In this document: positions 32,930 to 41,121 of the stretch, piece by piece
Numbering within the stretch: position 1 is the first letter of the stretch
Layout of the letters: each line of letters begins with the position of its first letter
DNA from: UMGS1590 sp036303105
Lineage (GTDB): Bacteria; Bacillota; Peptococcia; Peptococcales; Peptococcaceae
NCBI GenBank assembly: GCA_036303105.1
Contig: JAXJBF010000133.1
Span: 1-45,912 of the forward strand
Direction: 5' to 3'
DNA length: 45,912 bases
The notes under the pieces: model-generated
Seen by the model: the letters and a program-made list of their open reading frames with translations, nothing else
The model's database searches: none
Told to the model about the DNA's origin: nothing
Made by a program: the position numbers and the translations under genes

Positions 32930-34252
32930 TTGGCAAAAAATGCACATTCGCGTGATACTTTTCGCAGCCGTTTCGGTTTCATCATGTCCTGCATCGGCTC
33001 TGCCGTCGGCATGGGCTGTATCTGGCTGTTTCCTTACCGCGTCGGTCAGTATGGCGGTTTCGCCTTTCTCGTACCGTTTTTGATCTTCGTCATTGCCCTG
33101 GGCTTCTGCGGCGTCATGGGTGAAATGGCCTTCGGCCGTGCCATGGGCACCGGTCCGGTCGGCGCCTTTCGCAAAGCCACCGAGCGCCGTGGCAGCAAAG
33201 TAGGGGCCATCTTCGGGCTCCTGCCGCTCATCGGCTCCACAGGCGTCGCCATTGGCTACACCGTCATCGTTGGCTGGATTCTGCGCTTCTTGTTTGGCGC
33301 CCTTTCCGGCACCATGTTTAACAGCGATTCGGCCGCCTACTTCGGCGAAATCGCCGGCAACTTCGGCAGCATCGGCTGGCACGTGCTCGCCATTGTGATT
33401 ACGTTCATCGTCATGAACGCCGGCATTTCCTCAGGCATCGAACGCGCCAACAAAATCGTCATGCCGCTGTTCTTTTTCCTGTTTATTGCGCTAGCCATCT
33501 TCGTATCCACCATTCCTGGCTCCGAAGCAGGCTACACGTTTCTTTTCAACCCTGACTGGTCGGCGCTCGCCAACCCGAAAACCTGGATGTATGCGCTTGG
33601 ACAGGCGTTTTTCTCCCTGTCGCTGGCTGGCTGCGGCACCATCGTCTACGGCAGCTATCTTAAAAAAGACACCGACATCATTTTCTCAGGCTTCATGGTT
33701 TCCTTCTTCGAACTGGTTGCATCCATTCTCGTTGCCATGACCATTCTGCCAGCGGTGTTCGCCTTCGGTGTCGATCCACAAAGCGGCCCGCCGCTCATCT
33801 TCATCGTGCTGCCATCGATTTTCGCCCAGCTGCCATATGCTCAGCTATTGGCCATCGTGTTCTTCCTGGCGGTCTTTTTCGCTGGCATCACCTCGCTGGT
33901 CAACCTCTATGAAACGCCAATCGAAGCCCTGCAGGAACAGTTCGGCCTCAGCCGTGTGGCGTCTTGTCTGGTTGTTTTCGGCCTTGGCTTGCTTGTGGGG
34001 ATTTTCCTGGAAAATGGCGACACTGTCAGCGCTTGGATGGATATTTTCACCATCTACATCATGCCTGTCGGCGCCCTGTTGGCTGGGATCATGTTCTTCT
34101 GGGTCTGCGGCAAAGGCTTCGCTGCCAAGCAGATCGAAACTGGCAGCAGCCGGAAGTGGGGCAGCTTCATCGAAGGCGTCGGCAAGTACATTTACTGCGG
34201 CGTCACCATTATTGTCATCATTCTCGGTGTTGTCTTCGGCGGCATCGGCTAA
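32930..34252 (+). CDS. NSS-family sodium:solute symporter (second of two)
   Basis: 440 aa, TTG start at 32930 with AAAGGGG upstream, 35 bp after the first symporter. Nearly the whole length can be aligned with the first copy, which points to a recent tandem duplication; the most divergent parts are the extreme N-terminus, the loop after TM2 (RRGSKVGAIFGLLPLIGS) and the region around TM9-TM10. The TM1 deviations (Cys at the Na1-Asn position, Leu at the gate-Arg position) are shared. Two copies may differ in affinity or substrate, or form a heterodimer. A small membrane protein gene follows 21 bp later. Confidence 0.9.
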   Translation: MAKNAHSRDTFRSRFGFIMSCIGSAVGMGCIWLFPYRVGQYGGFAFLVPFLIFVIALGFCGVMGEMAFGRAMGTGPVGAFRKATERRGSKVGAIFGLLPLIGSTGVAIGYTVIVGWILRFLFGALSGTMFNSDSAAYFGEIAGNFGSIGWHVLAIVITFIVMNAGISSGIERANKIVMPLFFFLFIALAIFVSTIPGSEAGYTFLFNPDWSALANPKTWMYALGQAFFSLSLAGCGTIVYGSYLKKDTDIIFSGFMVSFFELVASILVAMTILPAVFAFGVDPQSGPPLIFIVLPSIFAQLPYAQLLAIVFFLAVFFAGITSLVNLYETPIEALQEQFGLSRVASCLVVFGLGLLVGIFLENGDTVSAWMDIFTIYIMPVGALLAGIMFFWVCGKGFAAKQIETGSSRKWGSFIEGVGKYIYCGVTIIVIILGVVFGGIG

Positions 34253-34273
34253 GCAGAAGAGAGGTGAACCACC

Positions 34274-34936
34274 ATGTCTGCAAAATTAGAGATCGAGAGC
34301 TCAGAACAGGCGAAGGCGCTCTATGCCCGTCTGGACAAAGACGAACGCGCCCTCGTGCACGACGTGCTGAGCCGCGTCGACCAGGCCAGCCTGATGCCGG
34401 AGCAATCGCTGCTCATCCAGCTCAACATTCTTGAGCAGCTGCTTGAGAATGTGCAGCAAGGCCAAAGCGTTGGCGCCATCATTGGCGACGCCGACACCTT
34501 CGCCCAGCGCGCCATTGCCGAAATCGGCGAAGAAGTGCGCCAGCAGCGTCACATTGGCGCCCTCATGGCAGGCATTGCCATCTGCGCCATTGTGCTGCTC
34601 GTCATCAGCGCCTATGCCATCATCCGCGGCCTGATCGCCGGCACTGCCATCATGAGCGTGACCACGTCCCTCAATCTTGGTCATGTCATTTGTTTCATCG
34701 CCGTTCTCGCCGGCACCCGCTTCTTTGTCATGGGCGACAAAAAAGCTGAGTACAACGACCCACAGAAAGCCCGCCGCCGCACCCAGCTCGTTGGCTTTTT
34801 GTTCATCGTCGGTTTCATCGCGCTGCTCGTCGGAGTCTTTGCCAACGTGCCCGTCGTTCTCACAGCGCCAGCGCTGTATGTGCTCGTCATCGCCCTCGTG
34901 CTGCTTCTGCTCTGGAAGCTCAGCGGCCGGCTTTAA
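34274..34936 (+). CDS. Four-helix membrane protein of unknown function
   Basis: 220 aa, ATG with GAGAGGTG upstream. The N-terminal ~95 residues are soluble and helical with many Asp/Glu/Arg/Gln (a likely coiled coil, LNILEQLLENVQQ), and the rest holds four membrane helices (about 96-117, 128-145, 168-186, 191-215) with a charged loop DKKAEYNDPQKARRRTQ. I do not recognise a family. Position 21 bp behind two NSS genes and before a strong terminator suggests it is the last gene of that operon and may be an accessory subunit. Confidence 0.78.
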   Translation: MSAKLEIESSEQAKALYARLDKDERALVHDVLSRVDQASLMPEQSLLIQLNILEQLLENVQQGQSVGAIIGDADTFAQRAIAEIGEEVRQQRHIGALMAGIAICAIVLLVISAYAIIRGLIAGTAIMSVTTSLNLGHVICFIAVLAGTRFFVMGDKKAEYNDPQKARRRTQLVGFLFIVGFIALLVGVFANVPVVLTAPALYVLVIALVLLLLWKLSGRL

Positions 34937-34945
34937 TGTTTACAC

Positions 34946-34978
34946 ACACCGTGTCCCAACGGACACGGTGTTTTTTTG
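34946..34978 (+). terminator. Terminator of the NSS operon
   Basis: A perfect 11-bp GC-rich stem (34946-34956 with 34961-34971, loop CAAC) and a run of T. Confidence 0.95.
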
Positions 34979-35081
34979 TCTAAGGTGGAGATCATTGTTG
35001 TACTTGTCTATGAGGATTATTTACGATTCGATAATACAATTTATTTGATGTATAAAAAGAAATATGCGTCGAACTGGATGT

Positions 35082-35110
35082 TTTACATATAAATTTTTTA
35101 ACGATATCAT
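35082..35110 (+). promoter_or_regulatory. Promoter of the hydrolase/DASS2 operon
   Basis: TTTACA (35082-35087), 17-bp AT-rich spacer, TATCAT (35105-35110); the gene starts 50 bp downstream. From here to about 42.1 kb the DNA is distinctly AT-rich. Confidence 0.65.
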
Positions 35111-35159
35111 AAAAAGCAAGAAAGGTATTCTTAATCAACTTAGATAAGGAGCGATTACA

Positions 35160-37205
35160 ATGACAACAAGAAAAGCAATGGCAGACAAAGTAATGGTGCT
35201 TGGTGTTGATGGCTTAGATCCACGTTTTGCAAAAAAATTGATGGATGCTGGAAAAATGCCAAATTTGAAAAAGTATGTTGAACGAGGCGCTCAACGTGAA
35301 GATTTGGTATTGTTAGGATCTAACCCAACAGTAACACCACCTCAATGGACGACGTTAGCTTGTGGATGCAATCCTAATGTACATACAATTACTCAGTTCT
35401 TTAGACATGATCCTAATGATTATGAACAGGGCTTGTACAATATTGATTCAAGAAATTGTGCAGCAGAACCTATTTGGAATGTTACTGCTGAGGCTGGAAA
35501 GAAAACATGTGTTTTCCATTGGCCTGGTAGTGCATGGCCTCCAACCTCAGATAATCCAAATTTGATGGTTGTTGATGGTAGTGCCCCAGGGGCAGTTGGT
35601 ATGGCAGTCTTGCAAACCGAGTTGGAATTCTTCTTTGGTGCGAATGAAGACATTACTGAAGCACGCTTTATTCCTGCTGCTGCCAGTGACTTGGAAGCAC
35701 CTTGTGTCGTTAATGATCTTGATATGGATGATTCTGGTGCTTTTGACATGGGGTCTAGTACGAGCAGTGGCGCCCATAGAAGTGTAAACTGGGATGAGAC
35801 CGATGGCAACGCTATTGGGACTGGCGGTCCTATTTTGAAGTATAATGCGGTTCAGTCTTATGTTAGACCTGCAACTGGTTGGGCAAATGCTCCTGAAGAT
35901 GCAAAAGAATTTATGATGTTAACCAATAATGGTTTGGTTCGTCGTCCAGGTTTGATCTTGAAGAACGAAGATGGTGTCTATGATCATGTGGCAATTTATC
36001 GTTCTAAGAAGGATCTTGAACCATTGGCTGTATGCTACAAAGATAAGATTGTTGGTGGCGTTGTCGATGTGAGCTACAAAGAAGACAAGCAGCACATGGC
36101 CGATCGCAACTATCTTTTGTTGGATATTGCAGAAGATGGCAGCAAGATTCGAATGTTTGTATCTGGCGCTTATGCCATTGATGACGATACCGTTTTCCAT
36201 CCAAAATATTTGCATAAAGCATTGTTAGATAATGCAGGGCCATTCCCTCCATCTACTTTATTATTTGTTGGCGGCAGAAGCATGGATGCAATTAAGTCAA
36301 TGCTTTATTGCTGGGATGTTGTTGCAGATTGGTACAGTAAAGCTATCCACTACCTCATTGATCAAGAAGGCGTAGAAGTATTGATGTCTCACTACCATGC
36401 AATTGACTTGCAGGAACATACTTTTATTCGCTTGATGAAAGATCATGGCAAGAATACATATACAGAAGATGAATACGAAGAATGCCTGGTAAAAGTATAT
36501 CAGCAGACAGACCGTTATTTAGGAACTTTCCTGCATTACTTGGATGAAGGCTGGACAATTATTATCACTTCTGACCATGGGCAAGTATGCTCGGAACATG
36601 AAGCAGTAGCAGGCCTTGGTGATATGAATGCACATTTGCTTGTACCATTTATGAAAGAGCTTGGCTACACTGTTTTGAAAAAAGACGAAAATGGGAATGA
36701 ATTGAAGGAAATCGACTGGAGTAAAACACGAGCAGTTGCACAACAAGGCAACGACATTTTCCTGAACATCAAGGGTCGAGGCAATATGGGGAGAGGTATT
36801 GTCGATCCAGAAGATCAGTATGAACTTGAAGAACAGATCATGACGGACCTGTACGGTTATAAAGACAAAGTAACCGGAAAGCGTGTTGTTGCCCTTGCAT
36901 TACGTAAGAAAGATGCAGAACTGCTTGGTTATGGTGGTCCAACCGCTGGGGACATTTTCTATGCAACGGCAGAAGGTTATAACTGGGAACATTGTGATGC
37001 GTTGTCTACTTGCTACGGCGAACGTGGAACTTCCGTATCGCCAATCTTTGTGGCCGCTGGTAAAGGGTTAAAAGAAGGATTTACTACGGATCGTATCATC
37101 CGTCAAGTGGATGTTGCCCCAACAATTGCTGCTTTACTTGGTTTGAGAATGCCAGCACAGTGTGAAGGTGCACCTGCTTATCAAATTTTAGCCGAAGAAT
37201 TCTAA
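35160..37205 (+). CDS. Alkaline phosphatase superfamily hydrolase (phosphodiesterase-like)
   Basis: 681 aa, ATG with AAGGAG upstream and no signal peptide, so cytoplasmic. Metal-site and nucleophile motifs of the type I phosphodiesterase/nucleotide pyrophosphatase branch can be seen: VLGVDGLDP (D17), NPTVTPPQWTTLACG with T59 as probable nucleophile, SHYHAIDLQEHT (Asp and His), IITSDHGQ (Asp-His pair), a later GDMNAH, and VDVAPTIAALLG at the C-terminus. A ~250-residue insertion (about 90-340) before the SHYHAID motif makes it longer than small members. Followed by a DASS transporter in the same direction, so it probably hydrolyses a phosphate, phosphonate or sulfate ester that the transporter brings in. 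The exact substrate is unknown. Confidence 0.85.
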   Translation: MTTRKAMADKVMVLGVDGLDPRFAKKLMDAGKMPNLKKYVERGAQREDLVLLGSNPTVTPPQWTTLACGCNPNVHTITQFFRHDPNDYEQGLYNIDSRNCAAEPIWNVTAEAGKKTCVFHWPGSAWPPTSDNPNLMVVDGSAPGAVGMAVLQTELEFFFGANEDITEARFIPAAASDLEAPCVVNDLDMDDSGAFDMGSSTSSGAHRSVNWDETDGNAIGTGGPILKYNAVQSYVRPATGWANAPEDAKEFMMLTNNGLVRRPGLILKNEDGVYDHVAIYRSKKDLEPLAVCYKDKIVGGVVDVSYKEDKQHMADRNYLLLDIAEDGSKIRMFVSGAYAIDDDTVFHPKYLHKALLDNAGPFPPSTLLFVGGRSMDAIKSMLYCWDVVADWYSKAIHYLIDQEGVEVLMSHYHAIDLQEHTFIRLMKDHGKNTYTEDEYEECLVKVYQQTDRYLGTFLHYLDEGWTIIITSDHGQVCSEHEAVAGLGDMNAHLLVPFMKELGYTVLKKDENGNELKEIDWSKTRAVAQQGNDIFLNIKGRGNMGRGIVDPEDQYELEEQIMTDLYGYKDKVTGKRVVALALRKKDAELLGYGGPTAGDIFYATAEGYNWEHCDALSTCYGERGTSVSPIFVAAGKGLKEGFTTDRIIRQVDVAPTIAALLGLRMPAQCEGAPAYQILAEEF

Positions 37206-37222
37206 AAATAAAAAAACAGAAA

Positions 37223-37255
37223 ACACGGCTATTCATTATTAATGAATAGCCGTGT
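37223..37255 (+). repeat. Perfect 15-bp hairpin between hydrolase and transporter
   Basis: 37223-37237 and 37241-37255 are exact inverted copies with an ATT loop, 18 bp after the hydrolase stop. No T-run follows, so it resembles the hairpin at 5086-5118: probably an mRNA stability or processing element, or a weak terminator, rather than a full stop to transcription. Confidence 0.75.
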
Positions 37256-37295
37256 CGTATTTAAAATGCTGTGTTTAGAAAAGGAGGAGAGAACG

Positions 37296-38723
37296 ATGCA
37301 ATATATTCCGGAAGCAAAGAAAACCATTCATTATTTGATCACTTGCTTATTCATGTTTGGCTTTCATTTTATTCCAGCGCCTGAACCACTAACACCTTTC
37401 GGAATGGGGATCTTAGGTGTTTTTATTGGTGCAGTATATGGATGGAGTACACTTGATATACTCTGGCCATCCTTGCTGGGGCTCGCAGCACTGAGTGTTG
37501 TAACAGGTCCGGATGCTATGTTTGCGGCTTCATTTGGCAATTCCACAGTTCCTCTAATGATCGTCCTGTTTGTTTTTTTAGCAATGTTGGATTATTACGG
37601 GGTAACAAAAATTGTAGCAAATTTTTTAGTCTTTAACAGATTAACGTATGGGCGACCACTCGTTCTCATTTTCTTATTATTTTTAGGCGCGTACATTATT
37701 GCACCAATTAACGCTTTTGTTGGGATCTTTTTGTTTTTATCCTTTACAAGAGAATTGATGAAAACGTGTGATATCAAGATGCCATCTAAACTATCTATGC
37801 TGATTTTGGTAGGTCTTGCTTTAGCTACAATGTTAGGACAAATTGCCGTACCGTTCCTCTCAACAGCCATTATTTTGAACAATGCGTTTGGAATGATGAC
37901 AGGTGCAGCGTTACCATATGGAACTTATATGGCATTCATGATTCCAATGGATTTGGTTCTGATGATCATTTATACATTTATGATTAAATGGGTATTCAGA
38001 GCAGATGTTTCAAAGCTTGCTTTAGAAAAAGATGTGAATAGGAAAAAAGAGAAGGTTACCATTGAACAAAAAGTAGCGCTTATCTTTACTGTTGTTTTCT
38101 TAGTCCTTGCATTTTTGATGGCGATTCTGCCAAAAACGACGGCTTTGTATCACGTACTAAATCAGTTTGGTTTGTACGGTATTATTTCTTGCTGTATAGC
38201 GGTAGCGATGTTATTTACCAACAATAATAAGAAGTTTTTCGATTTCGGTGAATTTGCAAAAAATGCGATGAATTGGGATGTTATTCTTTTAAGTGCTCTT
38301 ATCATGGGTTTATCATCTTATATGAGCGCGGAAGAAACGGGCATCCAGCCATTTTTGGCACAACTGTTGGCACCATTAACAACATTCTCACCAATGGTAT
38401 TTGTCATATTGATTATTGTTGTGGCAGCAGTGATTACTAATTTTATGAATAATACCGTTATTTGTGTTATTGTCATGCCGGTTATTATGACGTTTTCGAC
38501 TCAAATGGATATCAATGCAATTGGGACGTTGATGTTGGTGTTTATTACAACACAGTTTGCATTGTTTACTCCAGGTGCGTCACCTTTTGCAGCCATTATT
38601 TTTGGACAAAAAGATATGGCAATAACTAAAGATTTAATGAAATACGCTTTAATAAGTTTTGTTGTGCTGCTCATTATTTCATTGATTATTGGCATTCCGT
38701 ATTCTAATGTCATTTTTGAATAA
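37296..38723 (+). CDS. DASS (SLC13-type) anion:Na+ symporter (second)
   Basis: 475 aa from the ATG at 37296, preceded by AAGGAGGAG; an upstream start at 37242 lies in the hairpin region and lacks a site. About 11-12 membrane helices. The N-terminus (PAPEPLTPFGM, then VYGWSTLDILWPSLLG) parallels the DASS transporter at 1628, so they belong to the same subfamily. The C-terminal TPGASPFAAIIFG is the counterpart of LTPAASSSASLLHG there. It follows the cytoplasmic hydrolase, and a LysR gene converges on it. The likely job is sodium-driven uptake of an organic anion. Confidence 0.88.
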   Translation: MQYIPEAKKTIHYLITCLFMFGFHFIPAPEPLTPFGMGILGVFIGAVYGWSTLDILWPSLLGLAALSVVTGPDAMFAASFGNSTVPLMIVLFVFLAMLDYYGVTKIVANFLVFNRLTYGRPLVLIFLLFLGAYIIAPINAFVGIFLFLSFTRELMKTCDIKMPSKLSMLILVGLALATMLGQIAVPFLSTAIILNNAFGMMTGAALPYGTYMAFMIPMDLVLMIIYTFMIKWVFRADVSKLALEKDVNRKKEKVTIEQKVALIFTVVFLVLAFLMAILPKTTALYHVLNQFGLYGIISCCIAVAMLFTNNNKKFFDFGEFAKNAMNWDVILLSALIMGLSSYMSAEETGIQPFLAQLLAPLTTFSPMVFVILIIVVAAVITNFMNNTVICVIVMPVIMTFSTQMDINAIGTLMLVFITTQFALFTPGASPFAAIIFGQKDMAITKDLMKYALISFVVLLIISLIIGIPYSNVIFE

Positions 38724-38764
38724 TTGACCTTTTGAATGCATTAAGAGCGAACATATTTAAAAGA

Positions 38765-38832
38765 CTATGGTAAAAATTGTGATCATGACATAATGGGTAA
38801 TCATTTCACATATTTGCCATAGTTATTTTTTT
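38765..38832 (+). terminator. Terminator of the hydrolase/DASS2 operon
   Basis: CTATGGTAAA (38765-38774) pairs with TTTGCCATAG (38813-38822) with one G-U; TGTGA/TCACA extends the stem inward. The run of T after it overlaps the stop codon of the convergent LysR gene. Confidence 0.65.
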
Positions 38833-39749
38833 GATTGAAAGCGTTTTGTTAAGTAGTCTGAAGTGACTTGAATGAAAGGATCATTGGTTGTTTGCGGGAG
38901 CAAAAGAACTGGAGTTAATTGAATTTGTGGACAAATTGGAAACTGCTTAAATTCGACAGCGCCAACAGTTTGAAATGTTGCCAGTCGTGTGTGTTCTAAA
39001 GCAGGCGCCAAACAGGTGCCATCGGAAAAAAACATATTTGTTAGGATAGTGTTTTTTACAAAATGTTTGTATGTGAAATCAATGCCGCAATCTTTAAGAA
39101 GTTCATAATATAATGGTTCGATGGTCGATGTCTGTTCAAATACAACTGGAATAGAAGCATAAGAAGAACTGTTCAAAGATGTATAGTGATAAAACGGAGA
39201 ATGTTTGCTGCAGAGAAAAACCATGGATTCTGGTTCGGCATAGATATGATCATATAGTTCTGGAGCAATAGTCGAAGAAGCTGATTTGACATACGTCAGA
39301 AAGATCGTGTTATTTTTTTCTGCTGATGAGATCATGCTGTTTAAATGATTTGCTTCATAGAATTCGGCATTGATTTTAATATTAGGAAAAAGCAAGGAGA
39401 GATCTTTAATGAAGTGGTATATGAAATGTGTATAAGCAGATGTTGCAAAGATGTTTAATTCTCCTGATATAGAAGAATGAAGTTGATTTACAGAAAGTTG
39501 ATTTGCGACGTGTTTGAATTGGTTCGCATAAAATATAGTCTTTTTGGCATATTCGTATAATATTTCTCCATCTGAGGTTAGTGTCGTACCATTTTTTGCA
39601 CGCTTGAAAAGGGTTACTTCAAATTCTTTTTCTAAAGCATTGATTGCTCGACTAATATTTTGTTGAGATGTAAAAGCTTTTTTGGCAGCATGTTGCATCG
39701 ATCCTTGTTCAGCTGTGATGACAAAATATTGAAGTTGGCTCAAAAGCAT
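38823..39749 (-). CDS. LysR-family transcriptional regulator
   Basis: 308 aa from the ATG at 39749, with AAAGGA nine bases upstream on this strand; the ATG at 39767 has no site. The N-terminal helix-turn-helix is FVITAEQGSMQHAAKKAFTSQQNISRAI with the wing GTTLTSDGE; the effector-binding domain follows. It converges on the DASS2/hydrolase operon and lies next to the three-gene unit that starts at 39886. It may control either. The two LysR proteins in the window are only generally similar. Confidence 0.87.
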   Translation of the reverse strand: MLLSQLQYFVITAEQGSMQHAAKKAFTSQQNISRAINALEKEFEVTLFKRAKNGTTLTSDGEILYEYAKKTIFYANQFKHVANQLSVNQLHSSISGELNIFATSAYTHFIYHFIKDLSLLFPNIKINAEFYEANHLNSMISSAEKNNTIFLTYVKSASSTIAPELYDHIYAEPESMVFLCSKHSPFYHYTSLNSSSYASIPVVFEQTSTIEPLYYELLKDCGIDFTYKHFVKNTILTNMFFSDGTCLAPALEHTRLATFQTVGAVEFKQFPICPQIQLTPVLLLPQTTNDPFIQVTSDYLTKRFQSKK

Positions 39750-39885
39750 AAGAAGGTGTCCTTTCATTTAAGTTTTTATGATAAGTATAGCATTATTGTA
39801 TTAGAAATGGTTGGTAAAAGAAAAAATTTTTTCGACAAGATATTGTGTTACTAAACGATAAGGTGTTAAGGAGTGAAGATTAACT

Positions 39886-40329
39886 ATGGAGTTTTTTAGA
39901 ATATCTGAAGCCAACGCAAAAGTGTATGAAGGAGCATTGAAAAAAAGAATTGAGCAATGCTGTTGCAAGTATTGCGGCGGTGAATTGGTGTTAAAGAATA
40001 TTATTTATGGAGATAAAAAAGATGGGCGCGTTGAAGTTTACTGCTCAAAGTGCAATAGGATTGAATATGGTGTTGAAAAAGAAATCTATATGATAGCGAA
40101 ATATTTCGTGGATGAAATGGGCTTTGATTATTATTCTGATTTGGACGAATGTGAGCAAAAACGAAACATGAATGTGGCAAAAGTTTGTGAAATTGTTTCG
40201 TGGGGCCTAGAAAATCTAGGATATCTTGATGGTGATGGATTAAAATATCCGGTTGATTTAGCAAACCTTGTTGTAGGAGAAGATGTGATTTTTGACGATG
40301 ATTTATTGAAACGACTTAAAGAAATATAA
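39886..40329 (+). CDS. Zinc-ribbon protein of unknown function
   Basis: 147 aa. ATG with AAGGAG twelve bases upstream, a little farther than usual; no better start exists because a stop lies just before. Cysteines C25-C27 and C30, then C53 and C56, form a CX2C...CX2C zinc ribbon (CCKYCGGE and YCSKCNRIEYG). The C-terminal two thirds are helical and acidic. I do not recognise a family. The stop codon is followed at once by the ABC ATPase gene, so the two are in one operon. It may be a nucleic-acid-binding or redox/metal-binding partner; that is inference. Confidence 0.72.
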   Translation: MEFFRISEANAKVYEGALKKRIEQCCCKYCGGELVLKNIIYGDKKDGRVEVYCSKCNRIEYGVEKEIYMIAKYFVDEMGFDYYSDLDECEQKRNMNVAKVCEIVSWGLENLGYLDGDGLKYPVDLANLVVGEDVIFDDDLLKRLKEI

Positions 40330-40344
40330 ATGGAAGTGATTGAT

Positions 40345-41121
40345 GTGACAGAGAAAATTATCGATATTCAAGGTTTGTCCCACGTTGTTGGAAATAGGTT
40401 TTTAATAAAGGATGTCAATTGGACAGTAAATAAAGGTGAACGCTGGGTTGTATTTGGTGAGAACGGAAGTGGTAAGACGACCTTATTGAGCATTATCGCA
40501 GGATTTGAAAATTATGAATATGGAAGTTGTAAGTTGTTTGGACAAGAACAAAAAGAGACAGAACTAGACTCGTTGCGAAAAAAATTGGGGTGGGTAAGCA
40601 GTTCTTTTTTTGATAAAAGATACAGTAAGGAGACTGCTTTAAATATAGTTTTATCTGGGATTAATGGTGAATTGGGGCTTAGGGATAATATAAAAAATCA
40701 GGACGTCTTAATAGCGAAGAAATTGATTAAAGCCATTGGCCTTCAAAGCAAGGTTAACCAGCCATACTATACATTGTCCAAAGGGGAACAACAAAATATT
40801 TTAATTATTCGTGCGCTTATGTCTCGTCCAGAAGTTCTAATTTTAGATGAACCGTGTACGGGTCTGGATTTATTGGCACGTGAACGTGTATTTCGCTGGA
40901 TGGCTTATTTGAGTGAGGAGCAATCAATGACTCTGATCTATGTGACTCATTATGTTGAAGAAATAACGGATATTTATCATAATATGTTGTTGTTGAGGCA
41001 GGGAAAAGTATATTTTAACGGTAAAATTGATGATGGATCAAAAAATAAAATACTAAATCAATATTTTGATGTGAGACATGAAGAATGTAAAAGGGAGGCG
41101 AACCGTTATGCAGGAAACTGA
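40345..41121 (+). CDS. ABC ATPase without permease (ModF/YlmA-like)
   Basis: 258 aa from a GTG at 40345, because GGAAGTGAT (40332-40340) is a near-perfect anti-16S match; the ATG at 40330, immediately after the previous stop, is the alternative. One ATP-binding domain: Walker A GENGSGKTT, signature LSKGEQQN (rather than LSGGQ), Walker B VLILDEPCTGLD, H-loop VTHYVEE. No membrane helices, and no permease is adjacent. The LSKGEQQ signature and DEPCTGLD resemble orphan ModF/PhrA/YlmA-type ATPases. Overlaps the next gene by 14 bp. AT-rich like its neighbours. Confidence 0.85.
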   Translation: MTEKIIDIQGLSHVVGNRFLIKDVNWTVNKGERWVVFGENGSGKTTLLSIIAGFENYEYGSCKLFGQEQKETELDSLRKKLGWVSSSFFDKRYSKETALNIVLSGINGELGLRDNIKNQDVLIAKKLIKAIGLQSKVNQPYYTLSKGEQQNILIIRALMSRPEVLILDEPCTGLDLLARERVFRWMAYLSEEQSMTLIYVTHYVEEITDIYHNMLLLRQGKVYFNGKIDDGSKNKILNQYFDVRHEECKREANRYAGN

